Source of the DNA: Polaribacter sp. BAL334
GTDB taxonomy: Bacteria > Bacteroidota > Bacteroidia > Flavobacteriales > Flavobacteriaceae
DNA length: 64,000 nucleotides
Assembly: GCF_015767435.1 (NCBI RefSeq)
Contig: NZ_JADWOV010000271.1
Span: 1-64,000 of the forward strand
Direction of reading: 5' to 3'
Shown here: positions 42,452 to 51,821 of the stretch, piece by piece
Layout: each line of letters begins with the position of its first letter
How positions within the stretch are numbered: position 1 is the stretch's first letter
Translations under genes and position numbers: made by a program
Notes under the pieces: generated by a model
What the model was told of the DNA's origin: nothing
Database searches by the model: none
Seen by the model: only the letters and a program-made list of their open reading frames with translations

Positions 42452-43497
42452 CTATTTTTCAACGCATTCCAACCTTGTGCTTTCAATGGAATTTCTTGTC
42501 CTCCTCTTGTAATCAACTCCAACCCTTGACTTTTTTCGGTAATATGACCAATTATTGAAAAATTTGGATTCCCTTTTATCTTCTCGTAATCATCAATTGG
42601 AACTGTAAAAAGGAGTTCATAATCTTCACCTCCACTCAATGCAATCGTTGTTGAATCCAATTCAAATTCTTCGCAAGTGCTAATAACTTGTGGATCTAAA
42701 GGCAATTTATCTTCGTAAATTTTGCATCCTACATTGCTTTGTGTGCAAATATGAAAAAGTTCTGATGAAATTCCGTCAGAAACATCAATCATTGAAGTTG
42801 GTTTTACTTGCAATTCTTTTAACAGTCCAGGAATATCTTTACGCGCTTCTGGTTTTAATTGACGCTCAATTAAATACGTATAATTGTCTAAATCTGGCTG
42901 ATTTTGAGGATTGATTTGAAAGACTTGTTTTTCTCTTTCCAAGACTTGTAAACCTAAATATGCTGCGCCAATATCGCCTGTAAGCACAATCAAATCTGTA
43001 GGTTTTGCACCATCTCTAAAAACAATATCTTCTTTAGCTGCTTTTCCAATTGCGGTTATTGACAGCAACATTCCTTTGGTTGATGAAGTGGTATCTCCAC
43101 CAATCAAATCAATTTTATAAGTTTCACAAGCTAACTGAATTCCTGCATACAATTCTTCAATAGCCTCTAATGGAAACCTGTTAGAAACAGCTAACGAAAC
43201 TGTAATTTGTTCCGCAACTGCATTCATCGCATAAATATCAGACAAATTGACCATCACAGCTTTGTATCCCAAATGTTTTAAGGGCATGTAACTCAAATCA
43301 AAATGAACGCCTTCAATCAACAAATCTGTTGAAATAAGGGTTTGTTTTTGTGATGCATCCAAAACTGCAGCATCATCTCCAATAGCTTTTATAGTGGATG
43401 CATTAGAAATGGTAAAATATTTTGTAATGTGGTTGATGAGTCCAAATTCGCCCAAATCAGCCAACGATGTTCTATTTTGATTTTTATCTTCTAACAT
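42448..43497 (-). CDS. thiL: Thiamine-monophosphate kinase
   Basis: A 349-residue kinase that makes thiamine diphosphate from thiamine monophosphate, a member of the PurM/ThiL fold. Visible motifs are LIEGVHFDLSYMPLKHLGYK, LIGGDTTSSTKG, VLTGDIGAAYLGLQVL and MIDVSDGISSELFHI, with GDDAAVLDASQKQ near the start. Length is typical of Bacteroidota ThiL. A minus-strand TATTTTTG box lies at 43502-43509, only 5 bases before the start, which is too close for an ordinary leader; so I do not annotate it as the promoter. Confidence 0.93.
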   Translation of the reverse strand: MLEDKNQNRTSLADLGEFGLINHITKYFTISNASTIKAIGDDAAVLDASQKQTLISTDLLIEGVHFDLSYMPLKHLGYKAVMVNLSDIYAMNAVAEQITVSLAVSNRFPLEAIEELYAGIQLACETYKIDLIGGDTTSSTKGMLLSITAIGKAAKEDIVFRDGAKPTDLIVLTGDIGAAYLGLQVLEREKQVFQINPQNQPDLDNYTYLIERQLKPEARKDIPGLLKELQVKPTSMIDVSDGISSELFHICTQSNVGCKIYEDKLPLDPQVISTCEEFELDSTTIALSGGEDYELLFTVPIDDYEKIKGNPNFSIIGHITEKSQGLELITRGGQEIPLKAQGWNALKNS

Positions 43498-43597
43498 GTT
43501 GCAAAAATAGCAAGTTCTTTGCTTTTAATAGTTTTTTTATGCTTGAAATTTGAGAAACTCATTTTTTTATGGAGACTTTTTTTTATGATTAATTAAG

Positions 43598-43605
43598 TAC
43601 ATTTG
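43598..43605 (+). promoter_or_regulatory. Candidate -7 box of the anchor-B/MbnP/MbnH operon
   Basis: TACATTTG matches TAnnTTTG, 33 bases before the first start codon of the four-gene unit. Confidence 0.5.
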
Positions 43606-43638
43606 TTGGAAAGCATTTGAGGATTTAAAAAACAACTT

Positions 43639-45054
43639 ATGAGAAAATTATTGATAGTATGTAGCATTATTTTACTGATTTCTTGTTCAAAAGAAGAAGT
43701 CAATAATGATATTGATACTGATGGAATTGCAAATAATATTGATAATTGTTTTCAAATTGCAAATCCAAATCAACAAGATACTGATGGAGATGGAATTGGT
43801 GATGCTTGTGATGATTTTAATGATTCTGACAAAGATGGCATTGCAGATGAAATAGATAATTGCCCTCAAATTGCAAATCCGAATCAAGAAGATACAGATG
43901 GAGATGGTTTTGGCGATGTTTGCGATACAACTCCTGCTAACAAAGTGCCTTGTGTTAATGGATTTGCAGGAAATTTTCCTTGTAAAGAGTATGATTTATT
44001 GTTACACATTCCTTTGTCTACTTTTAATGCAAGTTCTGGAAATGATTCTTGGGGTTGGACAGATACCAGAAACAATCGTGAATATGCCATAATAGGTCTG
44101 AATAATGGAACTGCATTTGTTGATATTACTGATACAGAAAATCCTGTTTATCTAGGAAAATTACCAACAGCCACTGTAAATAGTGATTGGCGAGACGTAA
44201 AAGTATATAACAATTATGCATTTATAGTCAGTGAAGCTACTAACCACGGAATGCAAGTTTTTGATTTAACAAAATTGAGATCAGTAACAAATCCTCCACA
44301 AAATTTTTCAGCGGAAACAACTTTTACAGGTTTTGGAAGTGCGCACAATATCGTTATCAATGATTCAAAAGGATATGCGTATCCTGTTGGAACATCTAGA
44401 AGTGGCCCTTTTGCAGGCGGACCTTTGTTTATCAACATTCAAAATCCATTAAATCCTATTGACGAAGGTGGATTTAGAAACTATAGTCATGATGCTCAAG
44501 TGGTTACTTATAATGGTCCAGATACAGAACATGTTGGAAAAGAAATATTGATTGGAAGCAATGAAACCGAAATTGTCATTGTAGATATTACTAACAAATC
44601 AAATCCTATCAAACTTTCTGATATCAATTATTCGAATGTAGGATATGTACATCAAGGTTGGTTTTCTCAAGATATGCGCTATTTTTTATTGGGAGATGAA
44701 TTGGATGAATTTCGTTTTGGAAATAAAACAAGAACCGTTATTTTTGATTTTTCTGATTTGGACAATCCCAAATTTCATTTTGATTATTTTGGACCAACAG
44801 ACGCCATTGATCACAATGGATATGTGAAAAATAATACTTTTTATTTGGCAAATTATACTGCAGGCGTCAGAATGATTGACATCACAAATATTGGGAATAA
44901 AAGCATTACTGAAATCGGTTTTTTTGATACCTATCCAACAAACAATATTGCTGGATTTAATGGTGCATGGAGTGTTTATCCCTATTTTGAAAGTGGAAAT
45001 ATTGTGATTAGTGATATTGATAATGGTTTGTTTATCATCAAAAAATCCAATTAA
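43639..45054 (+). CDS. Choice-of-anchor B lipoprotein with thrombospondin type 3 repeats
   Basis: A 471-residue lipoprotein (lipobox LISC, Cys16). Residues 20-100 hold two calcium-binding thrombospondin type 3 units: DTDGDGIGDACDD, DSDKDGIADEIDNC and DTDGDGFGDVCD. The rest is an LVIVD/choice-of-anchor B propeller with repeats such as AFVDITDTENPVYLGKLPT, VIVDITNKSNPIKLSD and VRMIDITNIGNKSITEI. It is probably cell-surface or periplasmic. First of four closely spaced exported genes (next gene 13 bases on). A receptor-like or scaffold role in the downstream copper/haem pair is inference. Confidence 0.83.
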   Translation: MRKLLIVCSIILLISCSKEEVNNDIDTDGIANNIDNCFQIANPNQQDTDGDGIGDACDDFNDSDKDGIADEIDNCPQIANPNQEDTDGDGFGDVCDTTPANKVPCVNGFAGNFPCKEYDLLLHIPLSTFNASSGNDSWGWTDTRNNREYAIIGLNNGTAFVDITDTENPVYLGKLPTATVNSDWRDVKVYNNYAFIVSEATNHGMQVFDLTKLRSVTNPPQNFSAETTFTGFGSAHNIVINDSKGYAYPVGTSRSGPFAGGPLFINIQNPLNPIDEGGFRNYSHDAQVVTYNGPDTEHVGKEILIGSNETEIVIVDITNKSNPIKLSDINYSNVGYVHQGWFSQDMRYFLLGDELDEFRFGNKTRTVIFDFSDLDNPKFHFDYFGPTDAIDHNGYVKNNTFYLANYTAGVRMIDITNIGNKSITEIGFFDTYPTNNIAGFNGAWSVYPYFESGNIVISDIDNGLFIIKKSN

Positions 45055-45067
45055 TGTTTCGTGATTC

Positions 45068-46390
45068 ATGAAAAAATGCTGGTTCTTTTTGGTGCTTATT
45101 TCCCTCTCCAATTGCTCTAAAAATGATGGCATTATTTTTCCTGAAATAGACTCAAATCTTACTAAAACTGAACTCATAAAAACCTTTGGAGGAACTAAAA
45201 ATGATAGTTTTCAGTCTGTTGTCAATACCACAGATGGAGGTTATGCCATTTTAGGATTTACACAAAGCAATGATTTTGACATTTCCGATAAAACTGATGA
45301 AAGCTTTGATTTTTGGCTGTTAAAATTTTCCGCAGACGATGTCTTGTTGTGGAGCAAAACTTTTGGAGGTTCAGAGGATGATAGAGGAGCAGACCTCATT
45401 GCCACCAATGATGGTGGTTTTGCGCTTTTTGGATTTAGCAAAAGCACCAATGGAAATCTAACAGAAAATGCTGGAAATCAAGATTTTTGGATCATAAAAA
45501 CCTCGTCAATTGGCGATATTTCTTGGCAAAAAACATTCGGTTTTTCTGGGGCAGATGTTGGTACATCATTGATTCAAACAACTGATAATGGGTTTTTAAT
45601 TATAGGTGTTTTAGATGTGACTGCTTCTGGAGGTCAAGGAAATAAAACAGCTCAAAAACATGCAGGTGGTGATGTTTGGGCGATAAAATTGGATGCTTCT
45701 GGAAACAAAGAATGGCAAAATTATTTTGGCGGAACAAATACTGACACTCCTTTTGGAATCGAAGAAACGGATGACAATTCGTTTATAATTATTGCATCTT
45801 CAGACAGCAATGACTTTAATATCACCAACAATAAAGGGCAATATGATTTCTGGATTCTAAAAATTGCTAGTGATGGAACTCTCATTTGGCAAAAAAACTT
45901 TGGTGGATCAGAAATTGAAGAACCTAGAGGAATTTGCAAAACCAATGATGGCAATTTTTTGATTGTTGGAGACACTCGCAGTTCAGATCAGGATATTTCT
46001 AAAAATAATGGTGCTGCAGATATTTGGTTGATAAAAATATCTCCTGAAGGAGAATTGTTATGGGAAAAAACAGTTGGTGGAAGTAGTTTTGATGCAGCAA
46101 GAGCTATTTTTAAATCTAAAAAAAATGGGTATTTCATTGCTGGAAATTCAAGAAGTTCAAACAATGGATTTGAAAATAAAGGTCAAAATGATGCTTGGAT
46201 TTTGAAAATTGATGAATTGGGAAATCTCGTTTGGCAAAAATTTATAGGTGGCTCTGAAAATGATTTTTTGTTTGATATTACTGAACTTTCAAACAATTCA
46301 ATCATTGCCGTTGGCGAAAGTTATAGTGAAAATCAAGATATTACTGAAAATAAAGGATTTTCTGATGCGTTATTGATAAAAATAAAATGA
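45068..46390 (+). CDS. Repeat-containing lipoprotein, probable beta propeller
   Basis: A 440-residue lipoprotein (lipobox LSNC, Cys16) made of about seven repeats of roughly 55 residues. Each has the form KTFGGSEDDRG...TNDGGFALFG, then FWLLKFSADDVLLWSK (first repeat) or equivalents such as FWILKIASDGTLIWQK. The repeats resemble delta-60/SBBP-type propellers. The seven-fold copy number suits a closed propeller. No catalytic residues are seen. The gene ends with an ATGA overlap into the MbnP-like gene, so translation is coupled. Confidence 0.78.
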   Translation: MKKCWFFLVLISLSNCSKNDGIIFPEIDSNLTKTELIKTFGGTKNDSFQSVVNTTDGGYAILGFTQSNDFDISDKTDESFDFWLLKFSADDVLLWSKTFGGSEDDRGADLIATNDGGFALFGFSKSTNGNLTENAGNQDFWIIKTSSIGDISWQKTFGFSGADVGTSLIQTTDNGFLIIGVLDVTASGGQGNKTAQKHAGGDVWAIKLDASGNKEWQNYFGGTNTDTPFGIEETDDNSFIIIASSDSNDFNITNNKGQYDFWILKIASDGTLIWQKNFGGSEIEEPRGICKTNDGNFLIVGDTRSSDQDISKNNGAADIWLIKISPEGELLWEKTVGGSSFDAARAIFKSKKNGYFIAGNSRSSNNGFENKGQNDAWILKIDELGNLVWQKFIGGSENDFLFDITELSNNSIIAVGESYSENQDITENKGFSDALLIKIK

Positions 46391-47145
46391 AATTTATGAA
46401 AAAAATAATGTCTTTTTGTGTTGGCCTTTTTTTGCTGTTGGGATGTGAAAAAAAAGACTGTTGTACCAATTTAGAACCCATTACAGTTACACTACAATTT
46501 ACTCACAATTGGGATGGAATTCCCATAAATTCAAGTGATTTTACTACTTTCAAATTCACAACTGAACATGGAGAACAAATCAGTATTGAGCAATTGAGAT
46601 ATCTCGTGTCGAGAATAAAAATTGGTAATTTTGAAAAAAACTATCAATTGATAAATGTTGGCGAAAACACAGGTCTTGAATTAGTAATACCCCAAATTCC
46701 ACAAGGAAATCAATTTCTAAAATTTACTTTTGGATTTACTGATGCTGACAATATTGATGGCATTTATCCCGATTTGAATTCTACATCATTCAATGTTCCA
46801 ATGATGATGGGAGGAGGATATCATTACATGCAATTTGACGGAAAATACAAAGACTCAAACAATCAAAATGCAAATTTTAACTACCACACAATCAGAGCTG
46901 TAAATATGTCAAATCCAATGAATTTGATTTTGGAAGACACTTCTTTTGAAGTTGAAATTGGCACTTTCGAGTTGTCAAAAAACACCACCATCGAAATCAA
47001 AATGAATGTGGCAGAGTGGTTTAAAAACCCGAATTTATGGGATTTAAATGTGTTAAATTCGGTTTTAATGCCCAATTTTGATGCTCAAAAAATGATGAGT
47101 GAAAATGGTAGAAATGTGTTTTCTGTAGGTACAATTTCAAATTAA
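46387..47145 (+). CDS. MbnP-like copper-binding lipoprotein
   Basis: A 252-residue lipoprotein of the MbnP family. It has LQFTHNWDGIPI near residue 38, a Gln/Tyr-rich middle, GGGYHYMQFDGKYKDSNN near 140, and the C-terminal WFKNPNLWDLN with NGRNVFSVGTI at the end. In methanotroph MbnP, His residues and a Trp-derived kynurenine bind copper, the kynurenine being made by the partner MbnH. His residues and two Trp in the matching C-terminal segment are present here. The true start may be the ATG at 46396 rather than 46387. The gene overlaps its upstream neighbour (ATGA), and the MbnH-like gene follows 2 bases later. Confidence 0.78.
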   Translation: MKFMKKIMSFCVGLFLLLGCEKKDCCTNLEPITVTLQFTHNWDGIPINSSDFTTFKFTTEHGEQISIEQLRYLVSRIKIGNFEKNYQLINVGENTGLELVIPQIPQGNQFLKFTFGFTDADNIDGIYPDLNSTSFNVPMMMGGGYHYMQFDGKYKDSNNQNANFNYHTIRAVNMSNPMNLILEDTSFEVEIGTFELSKNTTIEIKMNVAEWFKNPNLWDLNVLNSVLMPNFDAQKMMSENGRNVFSVGTISN

Positions 47146-47147
47146 GA

Positions 47148-48209
47148 ATGAACAAAAATTGGATTTTCATTACTGCTTTTTTTCTTTTGATGAATTGCTC
47201 CTCAAAAGAGGAAGAATTGTATCTTCCAATAACCTATAATTTAGAAATTCCTTCGCTTTTTTCAGAAAAATTGATTGCGCCAGTTATTCCTGCAAACAAT
47301 CCTTTAACACAAGAAGGTGTTGCCCTTGGAAAAAAATTATTTTTCGAAAAATTACTTTCAGGCGATAATTCACAATCTTGTGCTTCTTGTCACAATCCAC
47401 AAAATGCTTTTTCAGATTCGCAACAATTTAGTGTTGGAATTGACGGAAAGAAAGGAATCAGAAATGCCATGCCTTTGTTCAATTTAGCTTGGAATTTTGA
47501 CGAACTTTTTAATTGGGATGGAAGCGAATTTAGTTTAGAAAATCAAGCTTTTGAGCCTGTAAGAAATCCTATTGAAATGCATGCAACTTGGAAAAATGTC
47601 GCTCAAAAGTTGCAAAATCATCCTGAATACCCAACGTTATTTAAACTTGCTTTTGGAACTTCAACTATTGATTCTGTCTTAATTACCAAAGCAATTGCAC
47701 AATTTGAAAGAACATTAATTTCAGGAAACTCAAAATTTGACCGATTTTTACGAGGAGAAACCTCTTTAACTCCTGAAGAAGAAAGCGGTTTTAATGTTTT
47801 TATGGACGAAGCAAAAGGCGATTGTTTTCACTGTCATGGAAGCAATAACAATCCACTTTGGACTGATAATTTGTTCCATAATAACGGTTTAGATACAAAT
47901 TTTACTGATTTGGGTTTGGGTGCAAAAACAGGAGATCCTAAAGATAATGGGAAATTCAAATCGCCATCCATCAGAAATTTAGCGTTTACAGCACCTTATA
48001 TGCATGATGGACGATTTGCTACTTTAGAAGAGGTGATCAATCATTATTCTGAAGGATTACGATTTTCTTCAACAATTGATCCTTTAATGAAAAAGGTTTC
48101 GCAAGGTGGCGTGCAATTAACAACCAAAGACAAAGCAGATTTAAAAGCGTTCTTGCTCACTTTGTCAGATTTTGAGTTTATCAACAATCCCAATTTTAAG
48201 AATCCATAA
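47148..48209 (+). CDS. MbnH/MauG-like di-haem cytochrome c peroxidase family lipoprotein
   Basis: A 353-residue lipoprotein (lipobox LMNC, Cys17) with two haem-c sites: CASCH at residues 78-82 and CFHCH near 225. Family segments are NPLTQEGVALGKKLFFEK, VSVGIDGKKG-like QQFSVGIDGKKGIRN, FKSPSIRNLAFTAPYMHDGR and LEEVINHYSEG. Such enzymes either reduce peroxide or, as MauG and MbnH, oxidise Trp residues in a partner protein. Placement right after an MbnP-like gene favours the MbnH role. It ends the four-gene unit. Confidence 0.85.
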   Translation: MNKNWIFITAFFLLMNCSSKEEELYLPITYNLEIPSLFSEKLIAPVIPANNPLTQEGVALGKKLFFEKLLSGDNSQSCASCHNPQNAFSDSQQFSVGIDGKKGIRNAMPLFNLAWNFDELFNWDGSEFSLENQAFEPVRNPIEMHATWKNVAQKLQNHPEYPTLFKLAFGTSTIDSVLITKAIAQFERTLISGNSKFDRFLRGETSLTPEEESGFNVFMDEAKGDCFHCHGSNNNPLWTDNLFHNNGLDTNFTDLGLGAKTGDPKDNGKFKSPSIRNLAFTAPYMHDGRFATLEEVINHYSEGLRFSSTIDPLMKKVSQGGVQLTTKDKADLKAFLLTLSDFEFINNPNFKNP

Positions 48210-48273
48210 GAAAAATCAATAGTTTTATTAGTGTTGATAATAAATTATTAACATTTTTAAACAGGAATTGTAA

Positions 48274-48281
48274 TATATTTG
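48274..48281 (+). promoter_or_regulatory. Candidate -7 box of the suf operon
   Basis: TATATTTG matches TAnnTTTG, 31 bases before the first gene of the suf series. The -33 region holds only a T run, not TTTG. Confidence 0.5.
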
Positions 48282-48312
48282 CAGTCAATTTAGATTTAAT
48301 CTATTTAAGTTT

Positions 48313-48642
48313 ATGATAAAAGTTTCAGACACAGCAAAAAAGAAAGTCATTGAATTAATGACCGAAGATGGCTTTGATGCCTCAAAAGATTTTGTAAGAG
48401 TTGGAGTAAAAAGTGGTGGTTGTTCTGGGTTGTCATACAATTTAACTTTTGACAACAAACAACAAGAGAATGACAAAGTTTTTGAAGAGAATGACGTTAA
48501 AATCATTGTTGACAAAAAAAGTTTTCTCTATCTGGTTGGCACTACTTTAGAATATTCTGGAGGTTTAAATGGAAAAGGATTTGTGTTCAATAACCCAAAT
48601 GCGAATAGAACTTGTGGTTGTGGAGAGAGTTTTTCTCTGTAA
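48313..48642 (+). CDS. HesB/IscA family iron-sulfur carrier protein (SufA-like)
   Basis: A 109-residue A-type carrier that receives Fe-S clusters from the SUF scaffold and passes them on. The three ligand Cys are present: one in KSGGCSGLSYN near residue 37, two in RTCGCGESFSL at the C-terminus. Length is standard. Directly upstream of sufB, it opens the operon in this organism; order sufA-like, sufB, sufC, sufD matches the family's common pattern except for an added gene. Confidence 0.92.
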   Translation: MIKVSDTAKKKVIELMTEDGFDASKDFVRVGVKSGGCSGLSYNLTFDNKQQENDKVFEENDVKIIVDKKSFLYLVGTTLEYSGGLNGKGFVFNNPNANRTCGCGESFSL

Positions 48643-48656
48643 AATGCCCATCCCAA

Positions 48657-48673
48657 CCTTCCCAAAGGGAAGG
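48657..48673. repeat. Perfect short hairpin between the IscA-like gene and sufB
   Basis: CCTTCCC and GGGAAGG form a 7-bp stem around AAA, 17 bases before the sufB start. From memory, CTTCCCAAAGGGAAG hairpins recur between genes in many flavobacterial genomes. The A/G-rich right arm could also affect ribosome access to sufB. Confidence 0.6.
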
Positions 48674-48690
48674 AGTAAAAAAGAAAAATT

Positions 48691-50136
48691 ATGAAGTATA
48701 CTGAAGACGATTTAAAAGAAGAATTAAAAACCAAACAATATGAATATGGTTTTTATACGGATATAGAAAGCGAAACTTTCGCAAAAGGATTGAATGAAGA
48801 CGTTGTTCGTGCCATTTCTAAAAAGAAAAACGAACCTGAATGGATGACCAATTGGCGATTAGAAGCCTATCGTGGTTGGACAAAAATGAAAGAACCTGAA
48901 TGGGCAAACGTGAAATACCAAAAACCTAATTTTCAAGAAATTGCCTATTATTCTGCCCCAAAAAAGAAGCCAAAATTAAATTCCATTGACGAAGTTGATC
49001 CAGAAATGTTGGCAACTTTCGAAAAGTTAGGAATTTCATTGGCTGAACAGAAACGTTTGGCAAATGTGGCTGTTGATATTGTCATGGATTCTGTTTCTGT
49101 AGCCACAACTTTCAAAAAAACATTGGCAGAAAAAGGCATTATTTTTATGCCAATTTCCGAAGCAATTCAGGAATATCCTGAATTGGTAAAAAAATACATG
49201 GGTTCAGTTGTGCCAACTACAGATAACTTTTATGCGGCTTTAAATTCGGCTGTTTTTTCTGATGGATCTTTTTGTTACATCCCAAAAGGCGTAAAATGTC
49301 CTATGGAATTGTCAACGTATTTTAGAATCAATGAAGGTGGAACAGGTCAATTTGAAAGAACCTTAGTCATTGCTGATAAAGGAAGTTATGTGTCTTATTT
49401 AGAGGGCTGTACAGCTCCTCAAAGGGATGAAAATCAGTTGCATGCTGCAGTTGTGGAATTGATTGCTTTGGATGATGCAGAAATCAAATATTCAACCGTT
49501 CAAAATTGGTTTCCTGGTGATGCAAATGGAAAAGGTGGTGTTTTTAACTTCGTAACCAAAAGAGGTTTGTGCGAAACAAATGCCAAAATTTCTTGGACTC
49601 AAGTAGAAACTGGCTCTGCAATCACATGGAAATATCCAAGTTGTATTTTGAAAGGAAACAATTCAGTTGGAGAATTTTATTCAATTGCAGTAACCAATCA
49701 TTTTCAACAAGCAGATACTGGCACAAAAATGATTCACTTAGGAAAAAACACCAAATCAACAATTATTTCAAAAGGAATTTCTGCAGGAAAATCTCAAAAT
49801 AGTTATCGTGGTTTGGTTCAGATAAATTCAAGAGCGGAAAATGCTCGGAATTTTTCACAATGTGATTCTTTATTGATGGGCAATGAATGTGGTGCGCATA
49901 CGTTTCCATACATTGAAGTAAAAAATAATACCGCGCAAATTGAGCACGAAGCAACCACAAGTAAAATTGGTGAAGATCAATTATTTTATTGCAATCAACG
50001 TGGCATTGATACTGAAAAAGCAATTGCGCTCATTGTAAACGGATTTAGTAAAGAAGTGCTCAATAAACTACCAATGGAATTTGCTGTAGAAGCTCAAAAA
50101 TTATTAGAAATTTCTTTAGAAGGCTCTGTGGGATAA
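48691..50136 (+). CDS. sufB: Fe-S cluster assembly protein SufB
   Basis: A 481-residue scaffold subunit of the SufBCD complex, which builds iron-sulfur clusters. It contains [14 protein letters not shown] near residue 50, a beta-helix with [42 protein letters not shown]-type [19 protein letters not shown] with the conserved Cys near 390, and [11 protein letters not shown] near 430. These are the residues linked to cluster assembly and SufD contact. Length and motifs are canonical. Confidence 0.97.
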   Translation: MKYTEDDLKEELKTKQYEYGFYTDIESETFAKGLNEDVVRAISKKKNEPEWMTNWRLEAYRGWTKMKEPEWANVKYQKPNFQEIAYYSAPKKKPKLNSIDEVDPEMLATFEKLGISLAEQKRLANVAVDIVMDSVSVATTFKKTLAEKGIIFMPISEAIQEYPELVKKYMGSVVPTTDNFYAALNSAVFSDGSFCYIPKGVKCPMELSTYFRINEGGTGQFERTLVIADKGSYVSYLEGCTAPQRDENQLHAAVVELIALDDAEIKYSTVQNWFPGDANGKGGVFNFVTKRGLCETNAKISWTQVETGSAITWKYPSCILKGNNSVGEFYSIAVTNHFQQADTGTKMIHLGKNTKSTIISKGISAGKSQNSYRGLVQINSRAENARNFSQCDSLLMGNECGAHTFPYIEVKNNTAQIEHEATTSKIGEDQLFYCNQRGIDTEKAIALIVNGFSKEVLNKLPMEFAVEAQKLLEISLEGSVG

Positions 50137-50167
50137 AACATCCTTTAGAATTTTAATAAAACAAATT

Positions 50168-51004
50168 ATGAAAAAATTATTGATTCTTTTTTTTGCAATT
50201 GGAATCGTAAGTTGCAAAAACACTGAAAAAAAATCAGCAGAAAATAGCAAACCAGAAGTTAAAATCTATCAATTAGTTGGGGGTTCCATTTTGGTAAAAA
50301 AATTAGAAGTTTTTTCTCAAGATACTACGTATACAGGTCAGTCAAAACAATTTACGGATGCTTATTATGTAATTTCTCATCCAAAAGGAAATTTAATGTG
50401 GGATGCAGGTTTGCCTGAACAATTGGTGATTCCTGAGCCTTATGATGAGCCAAGTGGCGTTTATAGAATTCAACGTCCAGATTCTTTGGTAAATCAGTTA
50501 AAATCTATCGGATTTAAAATAGAAGATTTTCAATATTTTGCCATGTCACACTCTCATTTTGATCATACAGGACATGCAAATTACATGAAAAATGCTACTT
50601 GGATTGTGCAAGAAAACGAATACAATTCAGTTTTGGGTGATAGTTTAGCGCAAAAAGACGCATCAGTTGCAACATTGAAAAAAGTTAAAAAAATTACTGG
50701 AGATTATGACGTTTTTGGAGATGGAACTGTGGTTATCAAATACATGCCAGGTCATACCATTGGTCATCAAGTGTTGTATGTTGAAGTTTCTGGATTGGAA
50801 AAACCGATTTTATTAACGGGAGATTTGTATCATTTTGAAGAAAATAGAAAAAATAAAGGAGTTCCATCATTCAATTATGATGTAAAACAAACATTGGAAA
50901 GTATGGAGAAATTTGAAGCTTTTGCAAAAGAAAAAAATGCAGAAGTCATCATTCAGCATTCACCAAAAGATTTTCAAAAATTAGAAAAATTATTAAACAA
51001 ATAA
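50168..51004 (+). CDS. MBL-fold metallo-hydrolase lipoprotein inside the suf operon
   Basis: A 278-residue lipoprotein (lipobox IVSC, Cys16) with the metallo-beta-lactamase fold. Zinc ligands are HSHFDHTGH near residue 135, GHTIGHQV near 197, an Asp in LLTGDLYHF near 218 and His in QHSPKDF near 265. It resembles N-acyl homoserine lactonase-family hydrolases, which open lactone rings, but substrate cannot be inferred. It sits between sufB (31-base gap) and sufC (9-base gap), although it is exported and the SUF machinery is cytoplasmic, so its place looks incidental or newly acquired. Confidence 0.83.
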   Translation: MKKLLILFFAIGIVSCKNTEKKSAENSKPEVKIYQLVGGSILVKKLEVFSQDTTYTGQSKQFTDAYYVISHPKGNLMWDAGLPEQLVIPEPYDEPSGVYRIQRPDSLVNQLKSIGFKIEDFQYFAMSHSHFDHTGHANYMKNATWIVQENEYNSVLGDSLAQKDASVATLKKVKKITGDYDVFGDGTVVIKYMPGHTIGHQVLYVEVSGLEKPILLTGDLYHFEENRKNKGVPSFNYDVKQTLESMEKFEAFAKEKNAEVIIQHSPKDFQKLEKLLNK

Positions 51005-51013
51005 ATTTGTGTC

Positions 51014-51769
51014 ATGATTTTAAAAATCAACAATTTACATTCAGAAGTAGCAGGAAAATCAATCTTAAAAGGATTGAATATTGAAGTAAAAGCAGGAGAA
51101 GTTCATGCAATTATGGGTCCAAATGGTGCCGGAAAAAGTACGCTTGCCAATATTATTGCTGGTAGAGAAGACTATGAAGTTACCCAAGGAACCATTGAAT
51201 TAAATGGCGAAGACATTAGCGAATTGGCTCCTGAAGAAAGAGCACATGCTGGCGTGTTTTTATCGTTTCAATATCCTGTTGAAATTCCTGGAGTTTCTGT
51301 AACCAATTTTATAAAAACGGCTATCAACGAAAATAGAAAAGCAAGAGGTTTGGAAGACATGCCTGCAAAAGATATGTTGCAAAAAATCCGTGAAAAATCA
51401 GAATTGTTAGAAATTGATCGTAAATTTTTATCTCGTTCTTTAAATGAAGGTTTTTCTGGTGGTGAGAAAAAAAGAAACGAAATTTTCCAAATGGCAATGT
51501 TAGAGCCAAAATTAGCGATTCTTGATGAAACAGATTCTGGTTTGGATATTGACGCTTTGAGAATCGTTGCAAATGGCGTAAACAAGCTAAAATCTAAAGA
51601 CAATGCTGTAATTGTAATTACACATTACCAACGCTTGTTAGATTATATCGTTCCTGATTTTGTGCATGTTTTATACGATGGAAAAATCGTAAAATCAGGT
51701 GATGCTTCTTTGGCTTTAGAACTAGAAGCAAAAGGATATGATTGGATAAAGCAGGAATTGGTAAGCTAA
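51014..51769 (+). CDS. sufC: Fe-S cluster assembly ATPase SufC
   Basis: A 251-residue ABC-type ATPase that drives the SufBCD scaffold. Walker A GPNGAGKST near residue 36, SufC-specific FLSFQYPVEIPGV near 90, signature FSGGEKKRNEIFQMAMLEPK near 145, Walker B LAILDETDSGLD near 165 and the H-motif His in VITHYQRLL near 200. All are intact. It is followed by an 80-base gap with a hairpin before sufD. Confidence 0.97.
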   Translation: MILKINNLHSEVAGKSILKGLNIEVKAGEVHAIMGPNGAGKSTLANIIAGREDYEVTQGTIELNGEDISELAPEERAHAGVFLSFQYPVEIPGVSVTNFIKTAINENRKARGLEDMPAKDMLQKIREKSELLEIDRKFLSRSLNEGFSGGEKKRNEIFQMAMLEPKLAILDETDSGLDIDALRIVANGVNKLKSKDNAVIVITHYQRLLDYIVPDFVHVLYDGKIVKSGDASLALELEAKGYDWIKQELVS

Positions 51770-51795
51770 AATTGAATTCAAAATTCAAAATTTGT

Positions 51796-51821
51796 AATTC
51801 AAAGTTGAAAAACTTTGAATT
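51796..51821. repeat. 11-bp hairpin with GAAA loop between sufC and sufD
   Basis: AATTCAAAGTT (51796-51806) pairs perfectly with AACTTTGAATT (51811-51821) around a GAAA tetraloop. Related AATTCAAA and GAACTTT repeats fill the rest of the gap. There is no T run directly after it, so read-through to sufD is possible; it may instead set the relative amounts of SufC and SufD mRNA. Confidence 0.65.

Noticed and set aside
43502-43509. TATTTTTG as thiL promoter
   Set aside because: It is only five bases before the start codon, too close for a normal -7 box with a leader.
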